This document shows positions 47,594 to 56,942 of a stretch of 64,000 nt of DNA, piece by piece. Origin of the DNA: Tatlockia sp. GTDB lineage: Bacteria > Pseudomonadota > Gammaproteobacteria > Legionellales > Legionellaceae. The number at the start of each line of letters is the position of its first letter. Position 1 is the stretch's first letter. The stretch lies in the NCBI GenBank assembly GCA_013697955.1, contig JACCVV010000067.1, positions 1 through 64,000 of the forward strand. Reading direction: 5' to 3'. The position numbers and the translations under genes are program-made. Below the pieces are notes generated by a model that made no database searches, was not told where the DNA came from, and saw only the letters and a list, made by a program, of their open reading frames with translations.

Positions 47594-48148
47594 ATGAAAA
47601 ATATAATCCTGGCTTCAGCCTTGTTGAGTGCCTGCATCACGAACAATGCTTTGGCTTTGAATCTTTTCTCAATTCATAAAAACGCTGTTAAATCAGCAAC
47701 ACAATCCACAAACTCCAATGAAAATAATTACACTGATTTTACCGGTACCTGGGTAGGTACCTGCACTAGCGATGAAAATGAATCGGGTTCATCAAGCATC
47801 ACCATCCGGAACGATGATGTTTTGATTGAAATCAATGACCAGGAATTTCATTTAGGTAACGTAAAAACGGAGTCAACCTCTAATAAATCACATTCTGAGT
47901 TTTCGCACACCATGATTAATTGGAACGACGACAGGACAAAACTTCTATTTGAAGATACATCTATTCGCTTTGAACATTCCGACTACCCATTTAATAAGCC
48001 AAAATCTCCTTTTACTTCAATTGTAAAAGGTATAATTGGTTTGGCTAATGAACAACTGACTTTAAAAGTTGAGGGTATTGCCTTCAGTAGCTTGTCGAAA
48101 ATTAAAGAGAAAATAGCTACAAATTGTATCTTTGATAAATCGAAATAA
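47594..48148 (+). CDS. Small exported protein of unknown function
   Basis: 184 aa with a signal peptide of about 21 residues (IILASALLSACITNNALA). AAGGT lies 7 bases before the ATG. The mature part is polar and beta-rich: DFTGTWVGTCTSDENESGSSS, then ITIRNDDVLIEINDQ. The G-T-W-x-G-x-C start is reminiscent of lipocalin-like or META-like small exported domains. Two cysteines (in TCTSD and NCIFD) could form a disulphide. Function unknown. The oxygenase gene follows after 79 bases. Confidence 0.65.
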   Translation: MKNIILASALLSACITNNALALNLFSIHKNAVKSATQSTNSNENNYTDFTGTWVGTCTSDENESGSSSITIRNDDVLIEINDQEFHLGNVKTESTSNKSHSEFSHTMINWNDDRTKLLFEDTSIRFEHSDYPFNKPKSPFTSIVKGIIGLANEQLTLKVEGIAFSSLSKIKEKIATNCIFDKSK

Positions 48149-48227
48149 AGCAAAGTCTATTTTTAAAAAAAGAAGCTCTCGAATCGATTCTAAGCTATAT
48201 ATACAAATTCTTAAGAGAGGTGACCTA

Positions 48228-48995
48228 ATGAAAAATCAATTAATTGATCTCATAGTCAATCGCTTAAACGATTCGAAAGAACAATTAAAAAAGGATTTTT
48301 TAAAAGTACAGCCTATTAAAATTTCACGCTATTTTGTCGTTGATAATCTTTTGCCTTTAAATCTTGCAGAAAAAGTTTATGCACAATTTCCCAAACCAAA
48401 AAAAATGTTTTCATTGAAAAGTTTTGGGAAAATAAAATTAAAATATTTTCATTTAAAAGATGCTGCACCTTTATTACAAGATCTTAATGCAGCCATTCAA
48501 GATCCAAAAGTCGTTGCCCTCATTGAGGAAATCACAGGCGTTAAAAATCAAATTCCGGATCCAACCCGATTTGCTGGTGGAATTAGCACTTTACTTAAAG
48601 GCTACTTTATAAATCCACATTTAGATAACTCCCATGATGTAGAGACAAAACGGTTTTATCGCACCATGAATGTTTTATATTATGTATCCCCAGACTGGTC
48701 TATTGAAAATGGCGGCAATTATGAACTATGGGATGAAACCGTAACCAATCGCGTTCTTGTACCTTCACTTTTCAACCGTTTGTTAGTCATGGAAACCAAT
48801 CGAAGCTCCTGGCATGCAGTTAATCCGGTTATATCTAATAAACCTCGCTGCTGTATTTTTAACTATTATTTTTCAGAAAAATCGCCTGAAGGTCTCGACT
48901 ATTTTTTTGATGCGCCATCTTTTAAACCACGTCCGGAACAAAAATTACGTCGTGCTTTGAGTAAAATAAAAGAACGTTTCATTCCTGCTAAATAA
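48228..48995 (+). CDS. 2OG-Fe(II) oxygenase superfamily protein
   Basis: 255 aa from ATG 48228 (AGAGGTG upstream; the longer frame adds 32 unsupported residues). The iron facial triad is visible: H131 and D133 in INPHLDNSH, H196 in SSWHAVNPV. R207 in KPRCCIFNYYFS would bind 2-oxoglutarate. The family resembles prolyl-4-hydroxylase-like enzymes; substrates may be proteins or small molecules. The sequence between (FYRTMNVLYYVSPDW, GGNYELWDE) is typical of the double-stranded beta helix. It converges on the giant repeat protein gene with an 8-base overlap. Confidence 0.85.
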   Translation: MKNQLIDLIVNRLNDSKEQLKKDFLKVQPIKISRYFVVDNLLPLNLAEKVYAQFPKPKKMFSLKSFGKIKLKYFHLKDAAPLLQDLNAAIQDPKVVALIEEITGVKNQIPDPTRFAGGISTLLKGYFINPHLDNSHDVETKRFYRTMNVLYYVSPDWSIENGGNYELWDETVTNRVLVPSLFNRLLVMETNRSSWHAVNPVISNKPRCCIFNYYFSEKSPEGLDYFFDAPSFKPRPEQKLRRALSKIKERFIPAK

Positions 48996-51900
48996 ATGTA
49001 ATTTGATTATTATCCTGAAGATTTACCGCGGGGTATTCATCAGCGAAAGGCAGCAAAAAATCAAAAATATAATTTATTCGTCTAGCGAGCGAGCCCTTAG
49101 GATTCTGTATATTAATTCGCTTTAGTTTTGAAACCAACTCATCTATTGAATCGGGAAAAGTTTCCAATAACTCGTCTATCTCCTTTATATAATGGCGGTT
49201 CCAATGGCCTGTAAAAAAGCGCATAAATGAAGAACCGGATTTTGTGTAATCACTGAGTATTTCATAGGCCTTATCCAAAACCGGATTTTTAGTTGAAGCT
49301 AATTTATTGTATGCTTCCAATGCCTTGATTTGGTCAAACCAGTCAATTAGTTCACTCCGCCCTTCCTTTTCTGCAATTTGCTTTAAAAGATGGAAGTCGA
49401 TAGAAAATGATTCTGAGTTTGCAGCAATAACTAGCGCTTGAACTTGCTCTAACTCTCCGTGAGAAGTGGCCTTTTCTAACTCCACTTTCCAATCCCTGAG
49501 ATGAATATATTTGGATTTGCACAAAAAACCTAAGGAACGAATGTTTTTTGCTTTAACTGCTTGCATAAATGCGTAAGACCACAGTTCACTCGATTGATGG
49601 CTATCAGAATTACATAGGGTTGTTAACAAGCCATAATGCTGAGATTTGATTAATAATGGTATAAATTGTATTTTATTCTCAAACTGGAAATAGACCGAAT
49701 TACAAAAATTGAAAATGAATAAGGTCTGGTTGTGTTGTAAGGCTATTTTTAAGATTTTAGGAATAAGTTTAGCGTTTTCATTAATTAATTGAGAAGCTTG
49801 TAAAAGTTCCAAAAAGGATTCATAAAATCCAGCCCTGGCCGTTATACAAATAGCCTCTTCAAGTTCTGTTATCTTGGGAGAAGCATCTTTAATTAGTGAA
49901 ATCGAAATAAAATCATTTATTTTAGCAAAAGTAACTATCAAATTACCAAACTGGGTTGGACTTATAATTTTGTTGTTAATTGCCTTTTTAATATATCCAC
50001 TAATTTTCAGATTCTGTAGCGAAGTTGCCAAGCTGGAAATTAGAATCTCATTATCAAGATGGGCATGTGCGTGAGAACATAGCACCTTAATAGTTTCATT
50101 GTTTTTGTTCACAAATGCATATTTAAAATGTTCATTCACCGTAGCTGTATCAGGGTATAAATAGGGAAAATTGGGATAAATATATTCAAAAATTTTAGAT
50201 TTAGCATTCGGCCCCACTCTACTCAGTAAATTCTTTGCAATTTCAGCCCCCTTCATTTCCCCTTTTTTCTTAATCGCCATTAATAAATAGCGAGAAAAGG
50301 GGTGATTTTCCAAGATCGCTTGAGCAAAACTAGATAACAATATCTCATTATCTAAATGTTGAATCCCGTATTTATAAAATACCTTAAAGGTTTCTTTCGA
50401 TTTGTTTTTAAATACTATCTTAAAACCTTCTTGTACGATTTTTTGATTAGGATGAAATTCAGGTTTAAATTTTTTATAAATAGTATCGAGCATTAAAAAT
50501 TTTGAGTTTGGAATAATATGATCTCTAATCTTCACTAGGATTGACGCTTGGCGAAATTCTAATTCTTCAGACGATAATTCGTGTTTTTCAGCCAATTGAA
50601 TCAGAAAATCTAAAGATCCGAGGTGATCGGTAGTTAGTAAAAATAAAATACATGTCCAAATCTTATTTTTGCTGAAACTTGTGTAACATCGTGCAAGAAA
50701 ATTTAATTGATCATCTTGTTCAAATGTAGCGGCATATTCCCATGCATCGGAAACCCCTTGATTACCAGGTTTTTGAATATCCAAGCTATACATTTTTTCT
50801 ATAAAATGCCACTTTTTATTTTTTGTTGCGTTTAAAAGCGCCTTATCCATAGTTTGAGTATTGGGTTCATAACCAAATTTTTTATTGCATAAATAACTAA
50901 AAACCCAATCTGAACCTTCTTGAGCCGCCTTATAAATAAGTGATGAGCAGGTTTCATTGGACAGATGGAACAGATTTTTATTATCCATTAGTAATTCAAA
51001 CGCTTTTTGATCAGCTAAAGCTTTAAGAAATACCATAAAAATCTGATTATCATCGAATTGATTTATTATTTCCGGTATAAAAAATAAACTACAAATTTTA
51101 GGATTTGATTTTTCAATTGCTGTTAACAAAGCACCATGTAAAAAGTGTTCTTCAAATGGGTTAAGACTGAACTGGTGTAAGAGATAAGCTGTGAGTTGGA
51201 AATGTTGTTGTTTAACAGCTTCAATGATAATACTTTTTCCTGTTAGCCAGGGAATAAGATGCCAAAATCGATTCACTTCAGTCAGAGAACAAATAATCTG
51301 ATTTGTCAGTAATAAATTTTGATTGTTCAACAACACTTTTACAATTGCTTTTTGGCTTTTAAAAATTTCTTTTTCATTTGATAAATCAAATAAAATTGCA
51401 ATAAAATCTGCAAGAATAAAGGTATCTCCCACCAATCTAAAACGTTCATTGATTAATAATTCCTTTAAAGTCCAATTTTCATTTATAGCTATACCAAGAC
51501 GTCTAAAAATGTCCCTTTTTTGTTTATATATGTTCCATTTATCCTGCAAAAATTGAAAATCACGATGATTAAAATTTGAGTTTCCAAGTTTTTCATTAAT
51601 AAGAACTTGCCATTGAGTTTTCAAATCAAGGCAAAGAGCTTCTATGCATTGAGAAGTTTCTATTTTATAAGTTTCAGCAACATCATCTATAGAACTGTTT
51701 TCACTTGAGCTAGAGGCTTCATCCAGGCTGGTATCCTCACTGCTTTCTTCATTTGATTCGAGGTCGATACTATTAGGAATATTTCCAACAGAAACTCTAA
51801 GCGGGTAATTTTCATCATCGCTATAGCTATAGCTTGAACTTGAATCTGCATCATCTTGAACCATTTCAGTGTATTCTTTGCATATAAAATCAACTATGTC

Positions 51901-53229
51901 CCCTTCTTGATTTAAGTTTTCTGCTGTTAATAAGGTTAGTGTTAGTATCTGCTGATAAAAAAAATGACTACATTCCAAATATTTTTTTTCTTTAGACCAA
52001 TTTTGCAAAAATTTTAAAATATCAAATTTGTAGTCGAGACTTATATTTTCATATTCAACAAATTGCGTGATATGACCCATTAATTCATTTTTTGTAAGAA
52101 CAGATTCTGTTTTATAAAAAGGCAGGAGGTATAACATTAACCATTCTTTATTGACATATAAGTGTGATAAAAGCGTTTCTTTGGAAATGAGTTTTGCCAG
52201 GCTATCTAAATGTTTCTCTCGTGAATACTCACTGTAAGAAGAACGTATGTTTTTTATTAGCTGAGGGAGACTAGAAAACGCTTTTCCATTTAAATTAAGT
52301 GCTTGAATTAAATGATCCGAATTGTCGTCGGTATCGTGGTAATGATTGAGTGCTGAATCAAGGAATTTTGTTCCAAATAGGAACAATAATTCGTTAAATA
52401 GCGATTCATCTATTGCTCCGATGAATGAAGGTTTAATTAAGTCAATTTTTGTTAACTGTTCTTCCAGACAAATTTGTCCTTGCAAGTTATATTTGAAGGC
52501 CTTAGACCCCGCACTTGTTTTAGTACTTAAATGGACCAAACGCTGCGTTACCTCGAAGGTGGAAAGTAGAGAATAAAGATTTCTAACTTCGTTATCGGGT
52601 TCATCTAACTGGTAAAAATGAAACATAAAAAAAGATTGAAGTACACCTGAGGCAAAAATGCTTTCTTCCGATACCTTTCGTTGTAGTAGCCAGATAATAT
52701 AGGCAGCAAAATTCAAGGTATCTGAATAGTTAATATGTAATAAAATAGAAAGTGGATCAGATAAATTATTTAGTTTTGCTTTTTTATCATCAATTAACTG
52801 TTTAAGTTCAAATGAAGAATCTTTATTTTTTTCTTCAAGCGCAGCAATTAAGTAGAGGCCGGTTGGATAAATTTTTTTTAAATCAACTTCTGTATTATAA
52901 AAATTTATAGCTATTTCAGGCATTTTTTCCAGGAAGGAAGAAAAAATAATGCCTATCTTTTTTTCAGTTCTTATTCGATGCAGCAACTTCCCGTTTGATT
53001 TGTGAGAATCGATCAACCATAAGAGGCTTGCTTGATACACGTTAAAAGACTTGGTCTTTTGTAAATAGTGATTTAGAAAAAGCTCTACTTTGGAAAGAAT
53101 TTCCTGGGTAAGCATGGTCTGTTCAAGTTCATTTTTTAAATCTGCATGACTATTTATCAAGAAAACTGGAAAATCACCATCACTTGCTTCGAACCAATCT
53201 AATAAATTAAGTAACTGTTTTAAGATCAT
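48988..53229 (-). CDS. Giant helical-repeat protein, candidate secreted effector
   Basis: About 1,413 aa from ATG 53229 (weak GAAAG upstream). The frame stays open to 53,334, but the extra codons begin at a GTG inside phrB; ATG 53265 is another option. No signal peptide. The protein is almost wholly alpha-helical; from about residue 660 it has degenerate ankyrin-like units, for example KAAQEGSDWVFSYLC and ATKNKKWHFIEKMYSL. A Ser/Asp/Glu-rich linker lies at about 453-516 (DDADSSSSYSYSDDEN, then ESSEDTSLDEASSSSEN). The C-terminal 110 residues (from YNKLASTKNPVLDKAYEIL) look like a distinct domain with GHWNRHYIKEIDELL. Size and architecture suit a Dot/Icm effector; this is inferred. Confidence 0.75.
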   Translation of the reverse strand: MILKQLLNLLDWFEASDGDFPVFLINSHADLKNELEQTMLTQEILSKVELFLNHYLQKTKSFNVYQASLLWLIDSHKSNGKLLHRIRTEKKIGIIFSSFLEKMPEIAINFYNTEVDLKKIYPTGLYLIAALEEKNKDSSFELKQLIDDKKAKLNNLSDPLSILLHINYSDTLNFAAYIIWLLQRKVSEESIFASGVLQSFFMFHFYQLDEPDNEVRNLYSLLSTFEVTQRLVHLSTKTSAGSKAFKYNLQGQICLEEQLTKIDLIKPSFIGAIDESLFNELLFLFGTKFLDSALNHYHDTDDNSDHLIQALNLNGKAFSSLPQLIKNIRSSYSEYSREKHLDSLAKLISKETLLSHLYVNKEWLMLYLLPFYKTESVLTKNELMGHITQFVEYENISLDYKFDILKFLQNWSKEKKYLECSHFFYQQILTLTLLTAENLNQEGDIVDFICKEYTEMVQDDADSSSSYSYSDDENYPLRVSVGNIPNSIDLESNEESSEDTSLDEASSSSENSSIDDVAETYKIETSQCIEALCLDLKTQWQVLINEKLGNSNFNHRDFQFLQDKWNIYKQKRDIFRRLGIAINENWTLKELLINERFRLVGDTFILADFIAILFDLSNEKEIFKSQKAIVKVLLNNQNLLLTNQIICSLTEVNRFWHLIPWLTGKSIIIEAVKQQHFQLTAYLLHQFSLNPFEEHFLHGALLTAIEKSNPKICSLFFIPEIINQFDDNQIFMVFLKALADQKAFELLMDNKNLFHLSNETCSSLIYKAAQEGSDWVFSYLCNKKFGYEPNTQTMDKALLNATKNKKWHFIEKMYSLDIQKPGNQGVSDAWEYAATFEQDDQLNFLARCYTSFSKNKIWTCILFLLTTDHLGSLDFLIQLAEKHELSSEELEFRQASILVKIRDHIIPNSKFLMLDTIYKKFKPEFHPNQKIVQEGFKIVFKNKSKETFKVFYKYGIQHLDNEILLSSFAQAILENHPFSRYLLMAIKKKGEMKGAEIAKNLLSRVGPNAKSKIFEYIYPNFPYLYPDTATVNEHFKYAFVNKNNETIKVLCSHAHAHLDNEILISSLATSLQNLKISGYIKKAINNKIISPTQFGNLIVTFAKINDFISISLIKDASPKITELEEAICITARAGFYESFLELLQASQLINENAKLIPKILKIALQHNQTLFIFNFCNSVYFQFENKIQFIPLLIKSQHYGLLTTLCNSDSHQSSELWSYAFMQAVKAKNIRSLGFLCKSKYIHLRDWKVELEKATSHGELEQVQALVIAANSESFSIDFHLLKQIAEKEGRSELIDWFDQIKALEAYNKLASTKNPVLDKAYEILSDYTKSGSSFMRFFTGHWNRHYIKEIDELLETFPDSIDELVSKLKRINIQNPKGSLARRINYIFDFLLPFADEYPAVNLQDNNQITFI

Positions 53230-53314
53230 CGTTCTTTCACTTACCTGCTTGAAAAAACATGGCATTCTATAGTGTTGATGGGGCTTGTACAAAAGAAAAC
53301 TGAGATTTTTAAAT

Positions 53315-54721
53315 CTATGGCCTTTCTTCAGCACGAATAGATTTCAAAGCCAGCAATGCTCTTTTTCTGGCTTCGTTATGGTCTATAACTGGCTTTGGAT
53401 AATCCGGACAAAGATCTTGAACAAGCCAAGGCTTATGAATGGACTGGCTATCCAGGTTGGCAAGCTCTGGAACCCAGGTGCGAATATAAGTTCCTTGAGG
53501 ATCAAATTTTTCACTTTGTAAGATTGGATTAAAAATTCGAAAATAGGGGGCTGCATCTACACCACATCCTGCTACCCACTGCCAACTTGCAGAGTTATTG
53601 GCTAGATCGGCATCCACCAATGTGTAAAGAAACCATTCCGCGCCTAATCGCCAATCAATTAATAAATCTTTGGTTAAAAAAGAGGCTGTAATCATGCGCA
53701 CGCGGTTATGCATATATCCTGTTGCCCATAATTCGCGCATACCTGCGTCAATAAGCGGATAGCCTGTCATCCCTTTTTGCCAAGACCTCAAAGAATGTTC
53801 ATCATCAATCCATGGAAAGTTATCAAATTCCTTTCTAAAATTTGCTGTAGGTAATTGAGGAAAATGATAAAGAAGATAGTAGGAAAACTCTCGCCATCCA
53901 AGTTCTGCGAGATAACCTTCTATTGAAGCCTCATAGCCTTTTTCCAATTTTGCGTACTCAAGTGCGCGCCAAATTGTACAAGGACTAATCTCGCCAAAAT
54001 GTAAATGTGGGGACAATCTTGACGTTTCGCTTTTTGCGGGAAAATTCCGATTGTTTTTATAATCATTCAGACTGTTTTCAATAAATTCACAAAGCTGCCT
54101 TTGAGCGCCCTCTTCACCGGGTTGCCAATGTTGAGAAAAGCCTGAGGCCCAATTGGGGTTTTTAGGTTCTAAATACCAATCAACTAAATTATCAGATTTG
54201 AGATTTACTTTTTTCTGAGTTTTAATTGCTGGTTTCAAAGGAATCGGTATTGAAGTTCTTTGTAAACATTGCCTCCAATAAGGAGTGAACACTCTGAAAA
54301 AGTCACCACTTTTATTTTGTATTGTCCAGGGTTCATTAAGCAAGCTGCCGTTTGAGCTTAAAACCTCAACTCCCTTTTCAATCAACAAGGCTTTTATTTT
54401 TTTGTCGCGCTTAATAGCCAAAGGCGTGTAACAACGATTCCAATATATAGTATTGATTTTTAATTGATCAGCCAATTCGATAAGGATTTCAATAGCACTT
54501 CCTTGACGCAATACCAAATTCAAGCCGAGTTTAGTCAAGGACTTAGTTAAAGCAATCAAACTCTGATGAAGCCACCAATTTTGTGCTTCTCCAACCCTGC
54601 ACGATGCTTTATCCAGAATATAAATTGGAATAATAAGATCGTGATTATTGTTGGCCTCAAAAAAAGCGGGATTATCTCTTAGTCTTAGATCCTCACGAAA
54701 CCAGACTAGAGCAATATTCAT
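53315..54721 (-). CDS. phrB: Deoxyribodipyrimidine photolyase
   Basis: Repairs UV cyclobutane dimers using FADH and an antenna. Starts MNIALVWFREDLRLRDNPAF at ATG 54721 (468 aa); the frame extends upstream but would overlap the small gene before it. FAD-domain signatures: TSRLSPHLHFGEISPCTIW, GWREFSYYLLYHFPQ, YPLIDAGMRELWATGYMHNRVRMI and WRLGAEWFLYTLVDADLANNSASWQWVAGCG. This fits a class I CPD photolyase. The small basic protein gene ends 7 bases before it, so the two are co-transcribed. Confidence 0.94.
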   Translation of the reverse strand: MNIALVWFREDLRLRDNPAFFEANNNHDLIIPIYILDKASCRVGEAQNWWLHQSLIALTKSLTKLGLNLVLRQGSAIEILIELADQLKINTIYWNRCYTPLAIKRDKKIKALLIEKGVEVLSSNGSLLNEPWTIQNKSGDFFRVFTPYWRQCLQRTSIPIPLKPAIKTQKKVNLKSDNLVDWYLEPKNPNWASGFSQHWQPGEEGAQRQLCEFIENSLNDYKNNRNFPAKSETSRLSPHLHFGEISPCTIWRALEYAKLEKGYEASIEGYLAELGWREFSYYLLYHFPQLPTANFRKEFDNFPWIDDEHSLRSWQKGMTGYPLIDAGMRELWATGYMHNRVRMITASFLTKDLLIDWRLGAEWFLYTLVDADLANNSASWQWVAGCGVDAAPYFRIFNPILQSEKFDPQGTYIRTWVPELANLDSQSIHKPWLVQDLCPDYPKPVIDHNEARKRALLALKSIRAEERP

Positions 54722-54728
54722 AGCTGGC

Positions 54729-54929
54729 TTATTTCCTTGGTCCTTTTTTAGAAAGAGGAACTTTTGATTTTTTATCAAAAAAGTAAGTTAATGCGAGTTC
54801 GGCAATATAAGGAACCATACCCATTTTAGATAATTTACCGCCACGAGCTGCGTTTTTGGACATAAATCGGCTTAAGATTTTTCTAAAAAGCACGAGGCGA
54901 ATATAATTTATAAATAATTTATAAAACAT
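54729..54929 (-). CDS. Small basic protein upstream of phrB
   Basis: 66 aa, strongly basic. An aromatic/hydrophobic N-terminus (FYKLFINYIRLVLFRKILSRF) is followed by KNAARGGKLSKMGMVPYIAE and a lysine-rich tail (SKVPLSKKGPRK). AAGGA lies 7 bases before the ATG. Only 7 bases separate its stop from phrB. Possibly membrane- or nucleic-acid-associated. I do not recognise it; the tail recalls the basic ends of small YqjK-like proteins nearby. Confidence 0.6.
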   Translation of the reverse strand: MFYKLFINYIRLVLFRKILSRFMSKNAARGGKLSKMGMVPYIAELALTYFFDKKSKVPLSKKGPRK

Positions 54930-54995
54930 GGTTTTTCCTTAATTAGTTTGACATTTAAAAGTATAGTTTAGATTCCATGTTGCAACAAAAAATGC

Positions 54996-55768
54996 CTAGC
55001 TATTTTGCTGTGGCAGTGAACGATTTTCCTCAAAAAACTGTACCTGACCTGTTTTTATATCATGAAGGCCTGCGACAATTCCAATTTGTTTGGACTCAAC
55101 TAATTCCTTGATAATAGGACTCTTTTGCCGTATTTCATTAACACTACATGAAGAGCATTTGCCTTTGCTATTGCATCAATTAATTTGGAATCTTTACAAT
55201 CTTTGGTTTTTTCCACTTTCATGCTAGCAGGAACCAAGGGCTCTATTTTGTTCAATACATCGGTAATATGGCCCAATTTCACCCCATTAAAAGCACCTGA
55301 GACAGCGCCACAGGATGTATGTGCCAATACGACTATAAGTCGTGCTCCGACTACTTTTGTAGCAAATTCCATGCTTCCCAAAATGTCGTTATTAAGAACG
55401 TTGCCAGCGACACGCAGGGTAAATAAATCGGCCAAACCTTGATCAAAGAAAAATTCAGGAACGGAGCGTGAATCCATGCAGTTTAAAATTACAGCAAAAG
55501 GAAATTGGCCATAGGAAGCCTGGTGCGCTTGTTGTATATAGTCTCTTTGTACTTGTTTATTGGATAAAAAGCGCTGGTTACCGTCTTTCAAGCGTTGGAG
55601 CGCCTCTTGAGGCGACATGTCCTGCTGCTTGGTTTGAGACATTGTTTTGCTTTTAATAGGGGTCTCATTGACCGTGGCATAAATGACACCACTAAAGCTG
55701 AATAAGAGAATTGCGATGCTATTCAATACGTTCAAGGTTTTATTCCTTCCTGGAAAAAGAAATTCCAT
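54996..55768 (-). pseudogene. Exported beta-class carbonic anhydrase, frameshifted near the C-terminus
   Basis: Hydrates CO2. A signal peptide (about 1-31) predicts a periplasmic enzyme. Zinc/catalytic residues are C97, D99 and R101 in NCMDSRSVPE and H150, C153 in AHTSCGAVSG. The open frame from 55768 runs through IAKANALHVV and then goes astray, ending at 55,100. One base to the side, the expected C-terminus continues from about 55,138: NEIRQKSPIIKELVESKQIG, then IVAGLHDIKTGQVQFFEENR, to a TAG at 54,996. A single base loss around 55,136-55,141 explains this. The shift removes the last strand and helices; the truncated form keeps all zinc ligands. A sequencing error is the alternative. AAGG lies upstream of the ATG. 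Confidence 0.85.
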
Positions 55769-55925
55769 TATGCCTTATTAGTTTGTTCTTAGCCAACCTG
55801 GGTAATAAATTGAATTTTAATAATGAGTTTCGATTGCAACTATTTCAGATATATGCTTGGAAGTAAATCTGCCATGCCTACCCAAGAGCAGACATGACTG
55901 ATTTATAAATTGTTTTAACTATTAT

Positions 55926-56216
55926 TTAAAAAATATTTCTATTCGGCATCAATTTCTTATAAGTACGCATCACGTTAAAAAAGGTCATGAACACAAACTT
56001 GATGAATTTTCCAAATCCAGCCTTTCCACGAATTTTTTTACCGCCTCTCCAACCAAGCATTAGCGCAGGAAAAAGTAAGGCACCGGGTTTGTAGAAATTT
56101 CTGTCAAAAAGAGATGAAAAATAGCGCTTTTCGACTGCTGCCGCATATTTATTAAGCTTAATCCTCGATTCAAGTTCATTAATCGATTCTAATAGCTCTT
56201 TCTTTTGATGATTCAA
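55926..56216 (-). CDS. YqjK-like small protein
   Basis: 96 aa with a TTG start that has GGGAG 5 bases upstream. An N-terminal coiled segment (KELLESINELESRIKL) is followed by a basic hydrophobic region (KPGALLFPALMLGWRGG), and a basic tail. Third gene of a set that matches yqjD-yqjE-yqjK of E. coli by order and protein character; the sequence itself is too divergent to be sure. It overlaps the YqjE-like gene by 38 bases. Confidence 0.65.
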   Translation of the reverse strand: MNHQKKELLESINELESRIKLNKYAAAVEKRYFSSLFDRNFYKPGALLFPALMLGWRGGKKIRGKAGFGKFIKFVFMTFFNVMRTYKKLMPNRNIF

Positions 56217-56577
56217 TTTCGCTCCCTATTGCAGGCTTTTCTCTTAAACAATCTCTAGTTCGGGAAAAGGTCATTTCTTGAATTCGATTTTTTATATCCC
56301 TTGCCAAAAAGATGATAAGAAGCAGGTTAAGAACTAAAACAGTTCCGATAGCAACGAGTGGTAGTTCCGTAAAAATATAAACCAACTCACCTATAAAAAC
56401 CATTATAGTAAGCCATATAGTTAATAAAACGACTATGACTGTACCCAAATTGATTAATAAAGGCGCAAGATTCATTGCTGCCAATTTTGCTTCCAGCATG
56501 GATAATCTAAAAATATCTTTAGTAATATCCAGCTTTCTAGAAACAAAGCTTTCTACGTGTTTAATAAAATTTATCAT
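56179..56577 (-). CDS. YqjE-like phage-holin-family membrane protein
   Basis: 132 aa. An amphipathic N-terminus is followed by two membrane helices (LAPLLINLGTVIVVLLTIWLTIMVFIG and FTELPLVAIGTVLVLNLLLIIFLA) and a charged tail, the holin-superfamily-III/YqjE plan. Its start overlaps the stop of the YqjD-like gene (ATGA), so translation is coupled. Function in other bacteria is poorly known; associated with stationary phase. Confidence 0.75.
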   Translation of the reverse strand: MINFIKHVESFVSRKLDITKDIFRLSMLEAKLAAMNLAPLLINLGTVIVVLLTIWLTIMVFIGELVYIFTELPLVAIGTVLVLNLLLIIFLARDIKNRIQEMTFSRTRDCLREKPAIGSEIESSKERAIRID

Positions 56578-56876
56578 TTTCTTAACAACGTAGAAAGAAT
56601 AAAGCCAACACCACCTGCTATCAGTAAGGAAGAAAGAGGTTTTTCTTGTACATGTTTAACCAAACTATCTGTATGGTGTTTTAGTTGATCATGAGCCTCA
56701 CAAACCGTATTTTCATAAATATCACAGGCTTTATTTTTAACTTGTTTATAAAGGGCGTCAGCATGCTCAAGGGTTTCATCCCTTTCGTGCTTGATTTTTT
56801 CGTCTTGACCTGATTTTCCATTTTTTGACGTTATTTCGTCTTGGCCACTTAATTTTGGTGTCTTCGATTTTTCCAT
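56574..56876 (-). CDS. YqjD/ElaB-type (DUF883) membrane-anchored protein
   Basis: 100 aa: a charged N-terminus, a helical middle (HADALYKQVKNKACDIYENT), and a C-terminal tail anchor PLSSLLIAGGVGFILSTLLRK. This is the DUF883/YqjD/ElaB plan; E. coli YqjD tethers ribosomes to the inner membrane in stationary phase. AGGAGAGG lies 4 bases before the ATG. First gene of the three-gene set, with a sigma-S-like -10 in front. Ribosome binding here is inferred from the family. Confidence 0.82.
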   Translation of the reverse strand: MEKSKTPKLSGQDEITSKNGKSGQDEKIKHERDETLEHADALYKQVKNKACDIYENTVCEAHDQLKHHTDSLVKHVQEKPLSSLLIAGGVGFILSTLLRK

Positions 56877-56911
56877 TTTCCTCTCCTAGAGTTATCTTTT
56901 TCTAAATAATG

Positions 56912-56918
56912 AGTATAG
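56912..56918 (-). promoter_or_regulatory. Sigma-S-like -10 upstream of the yqjD-like operon
   Basis: On the minus strand the sequence reads CTATACT, the preferred sigma-S -10 with the diagnostic C at position -13. The -35 region (TTTAAT) is weak, which sigma-S tolerates. It lies about 36 bases before the ATG. Confidence 0.5.
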
Positions 56919-56942
56919 TCATTTTTTTATGTATTAAAGCTT

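Noticed and set aside
53230-53334. Longer N-terminus for the giant repeat protein
   Set aside because: The extra codons begin at a GTG inside phrB without a ribosome site; an internal ATG is preferred.
55185-55442. 85-residue plus-strand frame inside the carbonic anhydrase locus
   Set aside because: Antisense to conserved catalytic sequence; no start signal.
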